In this document: positions 50,253 to 58,834 of the stretch, piece after piece
Layout of the letters: every line of letters begins with the position of its first letter
Position numbering within the stretch: position 1 is the first letter of the stretch
NCBI RefSeq assembly: GCF_016741775.1
Contig: NZ_JAERRK010000011.1
Location: 1 to 64,000, forward strand
DNA: 64,000 nucleotides
From: Streptomyces actinomycinicus
GTDB taxonomy: Bacteria > Actinomycetota > Actinomycetes > Streptomycetales > Streptomycetaceae
Reading direction: 5' to 3'
Notes under the pieces: model-generated
Database searches by the model: none
What the model was told of the DNA's origin: nothing
The model's input: only the letters and a program-made list of their open reading frames with translations
Program-made: the position numbers and the translations under genes

Positions 50253-51131
50253 ATGCCCGCGCCCGCCCGGCAACGTTGTCACGCAGTCCTCGCCGGACTC
50301 GTCACCCTCGCCACCGCCGCCGTCGTGTCCCTCGCCGCCCCCACCCCCGCCGCCGCGGCCGACACCTGGACCGAGACCGGTTCCGACCGCGCCGACCCGC
50401 TGACCGAGAGCCAGGGGCTGGCCTCGGTGGAGGTCCCCGCGAACAGCCCCAACCGGTACACCGGCATCGGCACCATCCCCCTCGGCGTCTCCAGCCGCGG
50501 CTGGAACCACGTCGGCGATCCCGACGCCTCGTACAACGGCTACTACATCGAGCCCTACCAGCGGGACTCCGGCAACTCGAAGATGTTCCGCGTGCAGGCG
50601 CCCGGAGGCGCCTGGTCGGAGTACGTCCACACGCTGAGCGCGGGCGAGGCGCTGAACAACTCCTGGGACGCGGTCTCGCCCGACGGCCAGTGGATGCTGT
50701 CCGGCGAGTGGGGCACGATGACCCGCCTGCTGGTCTTCCCGACCCCGGGCGTCAACTCGTCCACCTCGCCCTCGGCCGACCTCCCGCAGGTCTCCTCCGT
50801 CCGCCTGGACCACGCCGTCCGGGACGTCCAGGGCTGCGACTTCTCCGACCCGACGACCCTGCTGTGCTCCTCGGACGACCCCGAGGGCAGCCTCTTCGGC
50901 ATGACCAAGCCGCTGCTCCGGATCGACCTGTCGGCCGCCCCGGGCCGGTCGGACGTCTCCGGCCACGTGACGGCCCTGCGCCGGCTGCCGACGCGCAGCT
51001 CCTGCTCGGGCACCTTCGAGACGGAGGGCATCGACTACGACCGCCGCAGCGGCATCCTGCGCGTGATCGTGATCTCGCCCGGCTTCTGCGTGCTGACCGA
51101 CAGCAAGACGTACAAGTTCGCGCGCAGCTGA
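50253..51131 (+). CDS. secreted protein of unknown function, propeller-like
   Basis: A 292-residue exported protein. GAGGAG precedes ATG 50253. The signal peptide (residues about 1-36) ends in the Ala-rich TPAAAADTW. The mature part repeats beta-strand-like segments with WDAVSPDGQWMLSGEWG and GIDYDRRSGILRVIV, as in beta-propeller or lectin-like secreted proteins. Cysteines at four positions may form two disulfides. Not assigned to a family. Confidence 0.7.
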   Translation: MPAPARQRCHAVLAGLVTLATAAVVSLAAPTPAAAADTWTETGSDRADPLTESQGLASVEVPANSPNRYTGIGTIPLGVSSRGWNHVGDPDASYNGYYIEPYQRDSGNSKMFRVQAPGGAWSEYVHTLSAGEALNNSWDAVSPDGQWMLSGEWGTMTRLLVFPTPGVNSSTSPSADLPQVSSVRLDHAVRDVQGCDFSDPTTLLCSSDDPEGSLFGMTKPLLRIDLSAAPGRSDVSGHVTALRRLPTRSSCSGTFETEGIDYDRRSGILRVIVISPGFCVLTDSKTYKFARS

Positions 51132-51226
51132 GGTGTGCGCGGCGACGGGTGGTGCTTTCCTGAGGATGGACGCGGTTCGGCGGGGTACCCCGTTCCACCG
51201 CAGCGCGGCCACGAAAGGAGCGATCA

Positions 51227-51598
51227 ATGGCACACACGGAGCGGTCGCATCCGGAAACCGTCACGGTGGAGATCAGCGGCTCCAAGGAGGACGCCCGCCT
51301 CGTCTTCGACGCACTGAGGTCCTGCTTCGCCTCCGACCGCGGCGCGGACGAGGACCCGCAGCAGCTCCATGAGACCCGCCCGATGGTGTGGCTCGGCACG
51401 TACGACGTCGCGGACGCCCGCGGAGGCGGTTGCCCGCCGGTCCACCTCGGCGCGTCCGTCCAGGCGGACATCCAGGGCGGCTACTGGGCCGTGGACCGGT
51501 TCCGCACCACCCTGGACTCGATGTTCACCGTGCAGGAGACCTGCGCGGCCTCCGGCGACCAGGAGCGGGACCTGCACCTGCGCCTGGAGAGCCGCTGA
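51227..51598 (+). CDS. small conserved hypothetical protein
   Basis: A 123-residue soluble protein with AAAGGAG before ATG 51227. It reads as an alpha/beta fold (TVTVEISGSKEDARLVFDAL is the opening strand-helix). It has no signal peptide and no recognised domain. It follows the secreted protein after 95 bp on the same strand. Confidence 0.6.
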   Translation: MAHTERSHPETVTVEISGSKEDARLVFDALRSCFASDRGADEDPQQLHETRPMVWLGTYDVADARGGGCPPVHLGASVQADIQGGYWAVDRFRTTLDSMFTVQETCAASGDQERDLHLRLESR

Positions 51599-51622
51599 CC
51601 CCGCGCGGTACGCCCCGGCCGG

Positions 51623-51815
51623 CTAGTCGTCGGCCGGGGCGTACTGCGCCAGGCCGTGTCCGAAGGACCAGTCGGGAGAGGTGTTCTCGGTCAGGGTGAC
51701 GGAGCACGTTGCGCGGCTCGGTGCCGGTGCGTCCGTGCATCAGCCCGGCGATCCGGCGGTACACCGCCCGGTTGCGGTCCGCGTCGCGCCCGCCCTGCGG
51801 CCGGGCGAAGGGCAT
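51623..51815 (-). pseudogene. frameshifted tautomerase-like remnant
   Basis: From ATG 51815 the frame gives DRNRAVYRRIAGLMHGRTGTEPRNV. Then a shift by one base is needed to continue in SVTLTENTSPDWSFGHGLAQYAP, ending at TAG 51623. The second part has the WSFGxGxAQYA ending of small tautomerases (4-oxalocrotonate tautomerase superfamily). The length is not a multiple of three, so the gene is broken. The N-terminal catalytic Pro region is also poorly conserved. Confidence 0.5.
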
Positions 51816-51857
51816 GGTGAGGGCGTCCTTTCGGAGAGCGGGTCGGACGGGCATGAA

Positions 51858-51877
51858 TGTACATACTAGTAGGTACA
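51858..51877. promoter_or_regulatory. 20-bp operator-like palindrome
   Basis: TGTAC-A-TACTAGTA-G-GTACA is a palindrome with one mismatched pair, upstream of the dienoyl-CoA reductase gene and just before the tautomerase remnant. TetR-type sites look like this. Confidence 0.55.
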
Positions 51878-51906
51878 GAGTGGCCGGGCTCACCCCTCGG
51901 TGGTTG

Positions 51907-51945
51907 TGCAACTAGTTGCATAAGCGCTCGGACTTCCTCTACAAC
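51907..51945 (+). promoter_or_regulatory. promoter with MarR-like operator over the -35 box
   Basis: The perfect 14-bp palindrome TGCAACTAGTTGCA (51907-51920) overlaps a -35 candidate TTGCAT (51916-51921). After an 18-bp spacer follows TACAAC (51940-51945). A repressor bound here would block the promoter of the reductase gene 33 bp further on. Confidence 0.6.
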
Positions 51946-51977
51946 AAGGGGTGACGACACCGCGCACGGAGGGCCCG

Positions 51978-53993
51978 ATGAGCCGTTACCCGCACCTGAT
52001 GACCCCGCTCGACCTGGGCTTCACCACCCTGCCCAACCGCGTGCTCATGGGCTCCATGCACGTCGGCCTGGAGGAGGCCGACCGCGGCTTCGAGCGGATG
52101 GCGGCGTTCTACGCGGCCCGCGCGCGCGGGGGAGTGGGACTGATCGTCACCGGCGGCATCGCCCCCAACGACGAGGGGCGCCCCTACGAGGGCGGGGCCA
52201 GGCTCACCACCGAGGCGGAGGCCGCACAGCACCGGGAGATCACCGAGGCCGTGCACCGCGAGGGCGGCCGGATCGCCATGCAGATCCTCCACTTCGGCCG
52301 GTACGCCTACCACCAGGACCTGGTCGCGCCCAGCCCGCTGCAGGCGCCGATCAGCCCCTTCGTGCCCCGTGAGCTGAGCGACGCCGACGTCGAGCGCACC
52401 ATCGACGACTACGCCCGTGCCGCCCGCCTCGCCCGGCAGGCCGGCTACGACGGCGTGGAGATCATGGGCTCCGAGGGCTACCTCATCAACGAGTTCATCG
52501 CCGCGCAGACCAACCGGCGCACCGACCGCTGGGGCGGCTCCTACGAGAACCGGATGCGCTTCCCCGTCGAGATCGTCAAGCGGGTGCGCGAGGCCGTCGG
52601 CGAGGACTTCATCATCATCTACCGGCTCTCCATGCTGGACCTCGTCCCCGGCGGCTCGTCCCTGGACGAGGTGATCACCCTCGCCAAGGCCGTCGAGGCC
52701 GCCGGTGCCACGATCATCAACACCGGCATCGGCTGGCACGAGGCCCGCATCCCCACCATCGCCACCTCCGTACCGCGCGGCGCCTACACCTGGGTCACCA
52801 AGAAGCTCATGGGCGAGGTCTCGGTTCCCCTGGTGACCACCAACCGCATCAACACCCCCGAACTGGCCGAGGAGTTGCTGGCCGGCGGCTGCGCCGACAT
52901 GGTCTCCATGGCCCGGCCGATGCTCGCCGACGCCGACTTCGTCGCCAAGGCCGCCGCCGGCACCCCGGAGGCCATCAACACCTGCATCGGCTGCAACCAG
53001 GCCTGCCTCGACCACACCTTCAGCGGCCGGATCACCTCCTGCCTGGTCAATCCGCGCGCCTGCCACGAGACCGAGCTGGTGCTCGCCCCGACCCGGCTGA
53101 AGAAGCGCGTGGCCGTCGTCGGCGCCGGGCCGGCCGGCCTCGCCTGCGCGGTCTCGGCCGCCGAACGCGGCCACAGCGTCACCCTGTTCGACGCGGCGAG
53201 CGAGATCGGCGGACAGCTCAACATCGCCCGCAAGGTCCCCGGCAAGCAGGAGTTCGACGAGACCCTGCGCTACTTCCGCCACCAGCTCGACGCCCACGGC
53301 GTCGACGTACGCCTCGACACCTGGGTCGCCGCCGGTGACCTGGACGGCTACGACGAGGTCGTCGTCGCCACCGGTGTCACCCCGCGCACCCCCGACATCC
53401 CCGGCGTCGACCACCCCCGCGTCCTCGGCTACCTGGACGTCCTGCGCGACGGCGCCCCCGTCGGCGACCGCGTCGCCGTCCTCGGCGCCGGCGGCATCGG
53501 CTTCGACGTCGCCGAGTTCCTCACCGACGGCGGCGACAAGGCGAGCGAGGACCCGCGGACGTACTTCCGGAACTGGGGCGTCGACATGGACTACCGGGCG
53601 CCGGGCGGCCTCGCCGCCCCCGAGCGCCCCGCCCCGCCCCGCCAGGTGCACCTGCTCCAGCGCAAGACCACCAAGGTCGGCGCCGGACTCGGCAAGACCA
53701 CCGGCTGGATTCACCGCACCGAGCTGAAGCACCGCGGTGTCACCATGGTGCCGGGCGTGCGCTACGACCGGATCGACGACGCCGGCCTGCACATCACCGT
53801 GGGCGAGGAGAGCACGGTCCTGGAGGTCGACACGGTGGTGCTCTGCACCGGCCAGGAGCCGCGCCGCGGCCTGTACGAGGAACTGGTCGCCGCCGGACGC
53901 AGCGCGCACCTGATCGGCGGTGCGGACGTCGCGGCCGAGCTGGACGCCAAGCGGGCGATCAAGCAGGGTACGGAACTGGCGGCGGCGCTGTAG
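51978..53993 (+). CDS. fadH: NADPH-dependent 2,4-dienoyl-CoA reductase (FadH type)
   Basis: A 671-residue three-part flavoprotein. An FMN TIM barrel of the old-yellow-enzyme type (residues 1-330, LHFGRYAYHQD) is followed by the 4Fe-4S ligand set CxxCNxxC...C (CIGCNQACLDH, TSCLVNP) and two Rossmann folds for FAD and NADPH (VVGAGPAGLACA, VLGAGGIGFDVAEF). It reduces 2,4-dienoyl-CoA esters in the breakdown of unsaturated fatty acids. ACGGAGGG precedes ATG 51978. Two operator palindromes lie upstream, so expression is probably inducible. Confidence 0.95.
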   Translation: MSRYPHLMTPLDLGFTTLPNRVLMGSMHVGLEEADRGFERMAAFYAARARGGVGLIVTGGIAPNDEGRPYEGGARLTTEAEAAQHREITEAVHREGGRIAMQILHFGRYAYHQDLVAPSPLQAPISPFVPRELSDADVERTIDDYARAARLARQAGYDGVEIMGSEGYLINEFIAAQTNRRTDRWGGSYENRMRFPVEIVKRVREAVGEDFIIIYRLSMLDLVPGGSSLDEVITLAKAVEAAGATIINTGIGWHEARIPTIATSVPRGAYTWVTKKLMGEVSVPLVTTNRINTPELAEELLAGGCADMVSMARPMLADADFVAKAAAGTPEAINTCIGCNQACLDHTFSGRITSCLVNPRACHETELVLAPTRLKKRVAVVGAGPAGLACAVSAAERGHSVTLFDAASEIGGQLNIARKVPGKQEFDETLRYFRHQLDAHGVDVRLDTWVAAGDLDGYDEVVVATGVTPRTPDIPGVDHPRVLGYLDVLRDGAPVGDRVAVLGAGGIGFDVAEFLTDGGDKASEDPRTYFRNWGVDMDYRAPGGLAAPERPAPPRQVHLLQRKTTKVGAGLGKTTGWIHRTELKHRGVTMVPGVRYDRIDDAGLHITVGEESTVLEVDTVVLCTGQEPRRGLYEELVAAGRSAHLIGGADVAAELDAKRAIKQGTELAAAL

Positions 53994-54027
53994 CCGCCGG
54001 GCCCGCCTCCCCGGGCCGGCCCGTCCC

Positions 54028-54033
54028 TAGGAT
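54028..54033 (+). promoter_or_regulatory. -10 box for a leaderless PadR message
   Basis: TAGGAT ends 6 bp before ATG 54040 and there is no ribosome site, so transcription probably starts at the A of the start codon. No clear -35 box is visible. Confidence 0.45.
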
Positions 54034-54039
54034 GAACAC

Positions 54040-54591
54040 ATGTCCCTGCCGCACGCGATCCTCACCGCCCTGCTGGAAAAGCCGTCGTCGGGGCTGGAGC
54101 TGACCCGCCGGTTCGACAAGTCGATCGGCTACTTCTGGTCCGCGACGCATCAGCAGATCTACCGCGAACTGGGGAAGCTGGAGACCGAGGGCTTCATCCG
54201 CACGCTGCCGGCGGAGCAGTCGGCCCGCGGGCAGAAGAAGAACTACGAGGTGCTGCCCGCCGGCCGCGCCGAGCTGGCCCGCTGGACCGCCGCCGCGCAG
54301 GACCCCAAGCCGCAGCGGGACGTACTGCTGCTGCGGCTTCGTGCGGCGGCCGTGGTCGGCACGGCCGGCCTGGAGGACGATCTGCGCCGCCATCTGGAGC
54401 TGCACCGGCGGCAGCTGGCGAAGTACCAGGAGATCGAGAGGCGCGACTTCCCGCCGGACCGGGGCGCCCCGCAGGACCGGCTGCGGCACCTGGTCCTGCG
54501 GGCGGGCATCGACCTGGAGACCTTCTGGACCCAGTGGCTCGCCCGGGCCGTCGCCGAGGTCGCCGAACTGCCCACGGAGGGCCGGGACTGA
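54040..54591 (+). CDS. PadR-family regulator
   Basis: A 183-residue PadR regulator (AILTALLEKPSSGLELTRRF; IYRELGKLETEGFIR) with a Vir-type helical C-terminal half. It follows fadH after 46 bp on the same strand but appears to have its own leaderless start. It is a candidate regulator of fadH, although the palindromes at that promoter look more like MarR/TetR sites. Confidence 0.88.
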   Translation: MSLPHAILTALLEKPSSGLELTRRFDKSIGYFWSATHQQIYRELGKLETEGFIRTLPAEQSARGQKKNYEVLPAGRAELARWTAAAQDPKPQRDVLLLRLRAAAVVGTAGLEDDLRRHLELHRRQLAKYQEIERRDFPPDRGAPQDRLRHLVLRAGIDLETFWTQWLARAVAEVAELPTEGRD

Positions 54592-54617
54592 CGCCCCGGG
54601 CGCGCTCCCGCGACGGG

Positions 54618-54656
54618 CCGGGGCACGCCCCGGAACAGGGCCGGGGTGTGCCCCGG
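54618..54656. terminator. two tandem hairpins between convergent genes
   Basis: CCGGGGCACGCCCCGG (54618-54633) and CCGGGGTGTGCCCCGG (54641-54656) are near-identical hairpins after the PadR gene. The next 90 bp up to the convergent gene hold diverged copies of an AGCCGGTACGG-type repeat. Confidence 0.65.
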
Positions 54657-54744
54657 AGGCCGGTACAGGGCGCGGTCCGGGGCCGGTACGTGTGCGCTGC
54701 GGAGCCGGTTCGGGGCGCGCTCCGCAGCCGGTACGGGGTCCGCT

Positions 54745-55284
54745 TCAGAGCCGGTACGGCTTCGAGCGGCGGCGCAGCACCCAGCCGGTGGCGACGACAC
54801 CGGCGCCGACCAGGGCCGCGCCGACGCCCAGGGTCAGCGCGCCGTAGTCACGTGCCGCGCCGCCGAGGCCGCCCATCACGCCCCGCGAGGGCGCCGCCTT
54901 GGACGTGGCCGAGATCGTCGGCTTCGCGGAGGCGGCGGAGACGATCACCGACTGGCTGCCCGCGGTGCTGCCGCTGGAGCAGACCACGACCACGGTGTAC
55001 GTTCCCGGGCTCACCGACGACCAGGCCGCGGACTGGCTGACGGACGTGCCGGACAGGCTCACCTGCCTGCCCTGGGCGAAACTCGCCTGACTGCTGGTCA
55101 GCAGGGCCGCGGTGCCCCAGCTGCCGTTGATCTGGGTGCACGCGCTGGTGACCACCGAGACCGTGGAGCCGGTGGTGCTGACCGAGATGCCCGAGGCCGC
55201 CGCGGACGGCCCGGCGAGCACGGCCGGGAGAGTGGCGGCGGCCGCCAGGGTCAGGCCGGAGCGGAGAAGTCGTGAGGTGTGCAT
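54745..55284 (-). CDS. secreted wall/membrane-anchored protein of unknown function
   Basis: A 179-residue protein. Signal peptide residues about 1-30, then a Ser/Thr/Val-rich domain of about 90 residues (SGISVSTTGSTVSVVTSACTQ) with two cysteines likely paired. A linker follows, then a C-terminal membrane helix (ALTLGVGAALVGAGVVATGW) and a basic tail RRRSKP. This is the layout of a surface protein left in the membrane after export, without an LPXTG motif. GGAGG precedes ATG 55284. Confidence 0.72.
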   Translation of the reverse strand: MHTSRLLRSGLTLAAAATLPAVLAGPSAAASGISVSTTGSTVSVVTSACTQINGSWGTAALLTSSQASFAQGRQVSLSGTSVSQSAAWSSVSPGTYTVVVVCSSGSTAGSQSVIVSAASAKPTISATSKAAPSRGVMGGLGGAARDYGALTLGVGAALVGAGVVATGWVLRRRSKPYRL

Positions 55285-55461
55285 GGGCTGGCCTCCGGCT
55301 GCACGGTCGGCGGTACGTCCCATGCGCCGCCGAGGGTCGGGAAACGGCCGTGCTGCCTCCACTGCAGCCAACGCGGCTCCGGGCGGGCCCGCACCCGGGG
55401 GGCGCCCGGTCGGGTGACGGACTGCTCCGTCCGGGGCACGACGGCACGCCGTCCCGGCGCG

Positions 55462-56433
55462 TCAGCCGCCGGTGGTGACCGTCCGCCGCGCCGACCACCC
55501 GCCCAAGGTGCCGTCCGGCAGCAGGGCCCGCAGCCGCACCCGGTGCTCCTCCCCGGCGGCCGTGCCCAGGTAGAAGCTGTGGTGCGCCCGGCCGCTCGGC
55601 GGGACGCCGCCCCAGACGAGCGAGCCGGCCGCGGTGCCGTCCAGCTGGATCCGGTACTCGGTGATCACGCCGTCCGTGCGGGGCGGGTCCCAGGCCAGGT
55701 CGATGTAGTAGGCCCCGCCGGAGCGGTGCGTGCCGGCGGTGAAGCCGGTGGGAGCGGTGTTCCGGCCGTCGTCGCTGCCCGGGGTGGTGAGGCGGACCGG
55801 CGCGCCGGCGGGGGAGAGGTTGTCGGCGGCGTCCCGGGCCCGGACCGTGAACACGTAACGGCTGCCGGGACGCAGCCCGGTCACCACGGTGGCCCTCTGG
55901 CTCCCGCCGACGCTGTGGATCTTCACTCCGCCCTGGTAGACGTCGTACGACAGCACACCCCGGTCGTCCCGCGAGGCGCCCCAGGAGAGCTGGACCGCGC
56001 TGCTGCCCACGGGCCGTCCGGCGGTCCTCGACGGCCGGGTCGGCGCCGAGCGGTCCGCCGCCACCACGGCCGGCGTCCGCGCCCGCACCGGCCGGCTCGG
56101 CGGGCCCAGCCGGCCCGCGGTGTCCCGGGCCCGCACAGTGAAGGCATACACGGTGGACGGCCTGAGCCTGGTGACGTCCACCATGTGCTGCGAGCCCGGT
56201 ACATCAGCAACCTTCGTGGTGCCGCGAAATACCTCGTAGACGCGGACCCCGGAGCCGTCGGGCGCCGCGTTCCACATCACGTGCACGCTCGTGGCGCTGC
56301 CCGCGGCGGCGGTGACCCCGGCCGGGGCACCCGGCGCCCGGCCCTCGCCGTCGTCGGCCCGGCTCCACCCGCAGGACACGAGCAGCAGCAGTGCCCCGCA
56401 GACCGGCACGAGCGGAAGGGGAACGCGTCGCAC
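55462..56433 (-). CDS. fibronectin type III lipoprotein
   Basis: A 323-residue lipoprotein. The signal ends in the lipobox LLLVSC. Three fibronectin type III modules follow, near residues 38-130, 135-225 and 235-323; the first two contain the hallmark RVYEVFRGTTKVADVPG and SYDVYQGGVKIHSVGG with PSTVYAFTVRARD and PGSRYVFTVRARD. In streptomycetes such modules are found in chitinases and other glycan hydrolases, where they act as spacers or binding units; here no catalytic domain is attached. GGGGAGG precedes GTG 56433. It is divergent from the chitosanase gene. Confidence 0.82.
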   Translation of the reverse strand: MRRVPLPLVPVCGALLLLVSCGWSRADDGEGRAPGAPAGVTAAAGSATSVHVMWNAAPDGSGVRVYEVFRGTTKVADVPGSQHMVDVTRLRPSTVYAFTVRARDTAGRLGPPSRPVRARTPAVVAADRSAPTRPSRTAGRPVGSSAVQLSWGASRDDRGVLSYDVYQGGVKIHSVGGSQRATVVTGLRPGSRYVFTVRARDAADNLSPAGAPVRLTTPGSDDGRNTAPTGFTAGTHRSGGAYYIDLAWDPPRTDGVITEYRIQLDGTAAGSLVWGGVPPSGRAHHSFYLGTAAGEEHRVRLRALLPDGTLGGWSARRTVTTGG

Positions 56434-56821
56434 GGCTCTGCCTCCCCGGGAACGGCATCGGCAATCGCGGTAAAGGTACGGACCAATATGGCCCGGCCGG
56501 TGCGACCGCAGCAAGGGGGTGTGTTGGTGACCTTTCCCGGAGACTACGTATGCTGGGCTACTCGACGGCTGAACTACCCGCGAGCAAAAGGGAGTTCACG
56601 CCTGTGGCGCGGACACGCTGTCGTCGCTGGTCCCGCGCCGGCGCGGGCGGCCAGGGGCTCCGGACCGGTACCGGCCCGGAACCCCTGGCCCTGTGTCCGC
56701 CCTGCCGCCCTCTCCCCCGCCGCCCGCCTTCCCCTTACGGGGTGTCAGGAGTGTGCTCCATCCGGCCCCTTCGGAGCGGCCCCGACGGCTGTGCGCCCGG
56801 ACCCCCCGCACAGTGGGCTGA
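56434..56821. other. 388-bp divergent region with a long hairpin, possible small RNA
   Basis: The region has an A/T-richer centre (56500-56610) with a promoter-like TGTTGG-N17-TACGTA on the plus strand, and an 18-bp-arm hairpin (56651-56668 with 56671-56688, 16 of 18 paired). Both flanking genes are transcribed away, so the hairpin does not terminate either. No convincing protein-coding frame was found. Confidence 0.45.
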
Positions 56822-57559
56822 ATGTCCGTCATGTCCCCTAAGAGAGGGTCCCTCATCGTGCGTGTCCCGCACCTGACGCTGGCCGCCGCCGGCGTCGCCC
56901 TGCTCGCCCCGGCGGCCCTGCCCGTCCCGGCCACCGCCGTCCCGCCCCGGGAACGTCCCGCCGCCCGCAGCGAGGGCGCGGTCACCGCCGCCGAACTGCT
57001 GGCCCGGACCGGCGACTGCGCCCGGGTCTCCAAGGGCCGCTACCGCACCGACGCCGGCAGCCCGGCGACCGTCCCCGTCTGCGGTACCCACGACGCCGTG
57101 TTCTGGAAGGCCGACCTGGACATCGACTGCGACGGCCGGACCTCCGCCCACTGCAACGGCCGCACCGACCCGCTGTTCGCCCCCACCACCGCCTACCAGC
57201 AGTCCGACGGCCGCCACCTGAGGGCCGAGACCCTGCCCTACATCGTGCTCCCGGCACCGGGCCCCCGCTGGAACTTCCTCAGCCACGGGGTGAGCGGCGG
57301 CTCCGTGGCCGCCGTCGTCCACGAGGACCGGGTGCAGTACGCGGTGGTCGGCGACACCGGCCCGGGCGACATCATCGGCGAGGCCTCCTACGCCACCGCC
57401 CGGAACCTCGGCATCCCGTCCGACCCGCTCACCGGCGGCGCGCCTTCCGGCGTGACCTACATCGTCTTCCGGAACTCCCGCATCACCCCCATCGAGAACC
57501 ATGCGGCGGCGGTGGCGACGGGGGAGCGCCTGGCCCGGCAGTTCATCGCGCACAAGTGA
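56822..57559 (+). CDS. GH75 chitosanase
   Basis: A 245-residue secreted chitosanase of glycoside hydrolase family 75. The signal peptide is in the first ~45 residues. The catalytic domain shows AVFWKADLDIDCDGRTSAHC with the acidic pair of the family and AETLPYIVLP with the second carboxylate, followed by VVGDTGPGDIIGEAS. It cuts chitosan outside the cell. The start is uncertain: ATG 56822 has no ribosome site, whereas GTG 56858, behind AGAGAGGG, would give a tighter signal peptide (VRVPHLTLAAAGVALLAP). It is divergent from the FnIII lipoprotein. Confidence 0.9.
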   Translation: MSVMSPKRGSLIVRVPHLTLAAAGVALLAPAALPVPATAVPPRERPAARSEGAVTAAELLARTGDCARVSKGRYRTDAGSPATVPVCGTHDAVFWKADLDIDCDGRTSAHCNGRTDPLFAPTTAYQQSDGRHLRAETLPYIVLPAPGPRWNFLSHGVSGGSVAAVVHEDRVQYAVVGDTGPGDIIGEASYATARNLGIPSDPLTGGAPSGVTYIVFRNSRITPIENHAAAVATGERLARQFIAHK

Positions 57560-57581
57560 GCAGCCGCCCCCGGCCGCGGCA

Positions 57582-57745
57582 CCCCGGGACGGTCACGCCT
57601 GCGACCGCCGTACGCTGCGGCGGCCGGGGGTCGTCACGCCTGCGACCGTCGTACGCTGCCGCGCCCGGGGGCCATCAGCCCTGTGACCACTGCACACTGC
57701 CGCGGCCGGGGGTCGTCACGCCGGCCGGGCTGCACGCTGCCGCGG
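57582..57745. repeat. tandem 40-bp repeat between convergent genes
   Basis: Four units of 40-42 bp, each starting CCGGGGG-TCGTCACGCC and ending near ACGCTGCCGCG, fill the 197-bp gap between the chitosanase and dhaM. Units differ at several positions. Confidence 0.85.
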
Positions 57746-57756
57746 TCGTGGGACCG

Positions 57757-58167
57757 TCACACCTTGTGGTGGCTGTACGCGTCCGCCGCCGCGGCCTCCA
57801 CCGCGTCCAGGTCACCGCCCGCGGCGGAGGTCACCACCGCGGCCACCGCACCCTCGAGGAACGGCGCGTCCACCAGACGTGTCCCCTCGGGGAGTTCGTC
57901 GCCCTCGGCGAGCAGCGCCTTCACCGTGAGCACCGCGCTGCCCAGATCGGCGAGCACCGCCACCCCGGCGCCGCGGTCCACCGTCTCCGCCGCGGCGGAG
58001 ACCAGCTCGGCGCTGGTGCCGAGCCCGCCGCTCACGGTGCCGCCCGCGGGAGCCACCGGCACCGCCGTCGCCCCGCCCGCCAGGCCCTTCGCCAGCTCGG
58101 CGACCGAGGCGGCCACCTCCGCGCTGTGCGACACCAGCACGATCCCGACCCGCGTGTCCTCACTCAC
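57757..58167 (-). CDS. dhaM: PTS-dependent dihydroxyacetone kinase phosphotransferase subunit DhaM
   Basis: A 136-residue EIIA-mannose-like domain, without the HPr and EI domains of the E. coli protein. The phosphorylated His is that of LVSHSAEVA (near residue 14). It passes phosphate from PTS HPr to the ADP held by DhaL. GTG 58167 overlaps the dhaL stop by 8 bp. Confidence 0.92.
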   Translation of the reverse strand: MSEDTRVGIVLVSHSAEVAASVAELAKGLAGGATAVPVAPAGGTVSGGLGTSAELVSAAAETVDRGAGVAVLADLGSAVLTVKALLAEGDELPEGTRLVDAPFLEGAVAAVVTSAAGGDLDAVEAAAADAYSHHKV

Positions 58168-58768
58168 CGTCAGCCTCCGCCGTGTCGGCCAGCGCCGCGA
58201 TCAGCAGCGCCGAGGAGGTCGCCCCCGGGTCCTGGTGGCCGATGCTGCGTTCGCCCAGATAGCTCGCCCGGCCCTTGCGCGCCTGCAACGGCGTGGTGGC
58301 CTGCGCACCCTCCTCCGCGGCGGTCCGCGCGGCGGTGAAACCGGTACCGAGGGCGTCCACGGCCGGCACCAGCGCGTCGATCATGGTCTTGTCGCCCGGC
58401 GCCGCACCGCCCAGCGCCATCACCCCGTCCACCCCCGCGCGCAGCGCCTCGGCCAGCTGCGCCGCGCCGACCTCGGTGGCATCGCCGAGCGCCTTGCCGG
58501 TGCGGCGCAGCAGGGTGCCGTACAGCGGTCCGGACGCGCCGCCGACCGTAGAGATCAGCTGCCGTCCGGCGAGGATCAGGACGGCACCCGGCGTCTGCGG
58601 TGCCTCCTTGTCCAGGGCGGCCGCCACGGCGGTGAAGCCGCGCTGCAGATTGCTGCCGTGATCGGCGTCGCCGATGGCCGAGTCGAGGGCGGTGAGCCGT
58701 TCCGCCTCGCGGTCGACGGATGCGGCGGTGGCCGTCATCCAACGGCGGAAGAAGTCGGCGTCGAGCAC
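58160..58768 (-). CDS. dhaL: dihydroxyacetone kinase subunit DhaL
   Basis: A 202-residue helical ADP/ATP-binding subunit. The metal-binding DSAIGDADHGSN motif (aspartates near residues 29-36) and GGASGPLYGTLL are the hallmarks. In the PTS form ADP stays bound and is re-phosphorylated by DhaM. CAAGGAGA precedes GTG 58768. It lies 66 bp after dhaK. Confidence 0.95.
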   Translation of the reverse strand: MLDADFFRRWMTATAASVDREAERLTALDSAIGDADHGSNLQRGFTAVAAALDKEAPQTPGAVLILAGRQLISTVGGASGPLYGTLLRRTGKALGDATEVGAAQLAEALRAGVDGVMALGGAAPGDKTMIDALVPAVDALGTGFTAARTAAEEGAQATTPLQARKGRASYLGERSIGHQDPGATSSALLIAALADTAEADGE

Positions 58769-58834
58769 TGGATCTCCTTGCGTGGTAGGGCTGTCGACCG
58801 GTGGGGGCGGAGCGTGAGCGGCTGGTCCGCCGTG

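Noticed and set aside
56434..56821. c-di-AMP (ydaO) riboswitch before the chitosanase
   Set aside because: The hairpin lacks the conserved ydaO sequence elements, and the gene is not a resuscitation factor or transporter of the usual kind.
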